NCBI RefSeq assembly: GCF_000002865.3
Contig: NW_001865039.1
Span: 3,315,140-3,379,139, forward strand
Reading direction: 5' to 3'
DNA: 64,000 bases
Source: Monosiga brevicollis MX1
Lineage: Eukaryota; Opisthokonta; Choanoflagellata; Craspedida; Salpingoecidae
Below are positions 62,389 to 64,000 of this stretch, in pieces. Below the pieces are notes generated by a model. It made no database searches. It was not told the origin of the DNA and saw only the letters and a program-made list of their open reading frames with translations. The translations under genes and the position numbers were made by a program. Positions within the stretch are counted from its first letter, which is position 1, and the number at the start of each line of letters is the position of its first letter.

Positions 62389-63833
62389 CTACTTGGCAGT
62401 GTCTGGCTCCGTGGGAATCAAAGACTTCCATGCTTCCACGTTGTTGGTGATGGTATCGAGATGGGGCTTGACGACGGGGAAGGCGGCTGCAATGGCCTCC
62501 CACCAGGGCTTGGCGACGAAGCTGATAAAGCCCGTCTCGCCCTTGGCCAGAGCTGTCTCGCCACGGCCATCCATGAAAGGCAGCACAGGCAGGCCTTCTT
62601 GGCGCTCCAGGTCGCACTAGAGTGGATTTTGGAACGATTTGCACCCCGGGATGAGGACAAGATATACAGGCCGCAAAAAGGCAACAATGGGTAGATAGGT
62701 GAGGACAGAGGACGCACCTGTTGGTTGAACTCGGTTTGCAGACGAATGGCCCATTCGCGTGTGACATCAAAGGGCTTGATGGGGTTGTAGAGATCGGCGG
62801 TGTGCAAAAGGCTTTGCATAAGCTTCTTGCGCTTTGCCGGGTCTGTCTTCAGAGCCTCGAGATCCTGGGGTCCATCCTTGTACTCTTCTTGCTAATTCAC
62901 GTGGGAAAAGACGAAGAGAAGAGGAAAAGAGAAAATGAGACTTGGTGGCCACACAAAGGGGGGTGGCGGGGTGGGAGTGGCTTGCGGAAAGAGATGCGGT
63001 GAGATCCGTACCAGAAACTTGAGTTGAGTGCCGTGAAAGCTCATGTCCGTGCCGAGGATGGCAAACTCGACCAGATCGTCAAAGCGAGCCCGCTCGGCCT
63101 CGGAGAGCACGCTGAGAACACTGCGGCCCTCGGTGAGGATGGACATTGTGGTGGCGATGTGGTGGCGCTCCAGGATGTTCTCATCGTCTAAAATGACAAA
63201 GAAAGCACAAGCGGCTGTGAGGTCCAGGAGTGATTTCGGCAAGGCCGAGTCGGCCGAGGCAGAGGTGTCATCTCGTACAGTGTGCGCCGATGGCCTTCTT
63301 GCTGTTTTGGTAGTATGAGTTGGAAAGGCCTTGATGATCAATGTCGTGGCAGAGGGCAGCAATGAGGAGGGTGACAACCTCAAAGGGTTCCCAGCAGCCC
63401 TTGATCTATGAAACCGTCCAAGGATGTAATACAAAAGCGGAGAGGCGAGCGGAGAGGTGAGCGGTGTGGCGCTTGAGCCTGATTGACAGCGGCGTGCGGC
63501 TGGGGTTGGAAGACGCACATCCTTGAAGAGAAGGTAGAGGGTGTGCATGACGGAGACGGCATGGGCAAAGTTGTGGAAGGTGGTCTCGTTGTATTTGCTC
63601 ATGACCTCGGCGACGAGGTGGTGCACGTCGGCTTCTTCAACGCGGAAGATATCACAAATGCCTGCATGGATGAGCATGGAGGCTGCCAATTGGGCTTGGT
63701 CGTCCTTTTTCAAGGCCAGGGTGTTGAGCTCCCATGAAAGCTCATCGATGGCCGGAGCGGCAGCGGCAGCCTCCTTGGCGCTCATGGTGATGGGTGCAGC
63801 AACTTCGGGGGTACCGGTGTTGATGGAGTTCAT
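62389..63833 (-). CDS. Class I cyclic nucleotide phosphodiesterase, divergent, catalytic domain only
   Basis: Five exons in phase from ATG 63833 (MNSINTGTPEVAAPITMSAK) to TAG 62389, about 335 residues, essentially a bare PDEase_I domain. Metal ligands are intact: TTFHNFAHAVSVMHTLYLLF (HNxxH), LIAALCHDIDHQGLSNSYY (HDxDH), then YDENILERHHIATTMSIL, and SLLHTADLYNPIKPFDVTRE (the Asp). The invariant glutamine that clamps the purine (KSQVGF in PDE4) aligns with glutamate here (KGETGFISFVAKPWW; codon GAG). The N-terminus has only a short Ala-rich lead without GAF, UCR or membrane segments, so it is probably soluble and unregulated by those routes. It ends IPTEPDTAK. The second phosphodiesterase of this window (26317-30511) is only distantly related, so this is not a recent tandem duplicate. 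Confidence 0.9.
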
Positions 63834-64000
63834 GGCGATGGCAGCGACAAAAGGGTCGCCAACTCAGCCAGGAAAAGGTGGCACAAGCACGCGTGTGTTG
63901 TCAAGGCGAGCGCAAGCGCGACGACACTGCCAACGACGCAGCCGGAGTCAAGGACACCAAGATCCCTATGACGAGGAAGGGGAACGAGAGGCGCGAGCGT
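63834..64000. other. 5' flank of the phosphodiesterase gene
   Basis: 167 bases to the window edge, containing in-frame ATG-poor GC-rich sequence. Nothing further was recognised. Confidence 0.5.

Noticed and set aside
62389-63833. Idea that the two phosphodiesterase genes are a tandem duplication
   Set aside because: They are over 30 kb apart, differ in intron positions, flanking domains and key motifs (DIDHQG versus DVEHFG; KGETGF versus KAQIGF).

Overview
This is nuclear DNA from a unicellular eukaryote. Seventeen protein-coding genes sit close together on both strands. Nearly all are cut by many short introns (roughly 50-250 bases, GT/AG, donors usually GTACGT, GTGAGT or GTGCGT). Coding sequence is GC-rich, and long CA/GT, GA/CT and homopolymer tracts lie in introns and between genes. 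The gene set combines a phagocyte-oxidase p67-type protein, an adhesion GPCR with a GPS site, a PDE4-like enzyme with a UCR2-like segment and a PRRC2/BAT2-like protein. Together with the compact, intron-rich genes, this points to a choanoflagellate, most likely Monosiga brevicollis or a relative. That assignment is inference from gene content; I could not run a search. A 50-base run of N (31442-31491) shows this is a draft scaffold.

Layout. 1-4046 (-): PRRC2/BAT2-like RGG protein, running off the left edge. 4838-5946 (-): YBEY endoribonuclease. 6580-9925 (+): p67phox/NCF2-like oxidase activator. 10436-14285 (+): TRAP1 (mitochondrial Hsp90). 15039-17373 (-): PX-SH3-DH protein resembling p47phox joined to a Rho/Rac exchange-factor domain. 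18446-19822 (+): membrane protein of unknown function. 20129-21423 (-): FRA10AC1-like. 21889-25632 (-): CAP-Gly/coiled-coil/PX protein. 26317-30511 (-): PDE4-like cyclic nucleotide phosphodiesterase. 30512-32816: repeat-rich and gapped. 32817-37760 (-): tandem-PH lipid kinase of the AGK/sphingosine kinase type. 38392-39845 (-): unrecognised, possibly nuclear protein. 40264-42282 (+): GRHPR-like dehydrogenase. 42919-49913 (-): adhesion GPCR. 51271-53560 (-): TGS1 cap hypermethylase. 54135-59348 (+): two-domain phosphofructokinase. 59793-61831 (+): coiled-coil protein with a Cys-rich tail. 62389-63833 (-): a second, divergent phosphodiesterase.

The most interesting stretch is 6.5-17.4 kb. A complete p67phox homologue (TPR, activation region, SH3, proline-rich linker, PB1) lies about 5 kb from a protein that joins a p47phox-like PX-SH3 organiser to a DH (RhoGEF) domain and a proline-rich tail; only TRAP1 lies between them. 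In animals these jobs (p67, p47, Rac activation) are done by separate proteins that switch on NADPH oxidase. Here organiser and Rac activator appear to be one polypeptide next to the activator gene. Other unusual architectures are CAP-Gly with PX, tandem PH with an AGK-like kinase, and a phosphodiesterase whose invariant substrate glutamine is glutamate.

Gene boundaries come from reading splice sites and keeping codon phase by hand. Internal protein-family matches are firm for most genes. First exons are the least certain part, because upstream non-coding or short coding exons cannot be excluded.
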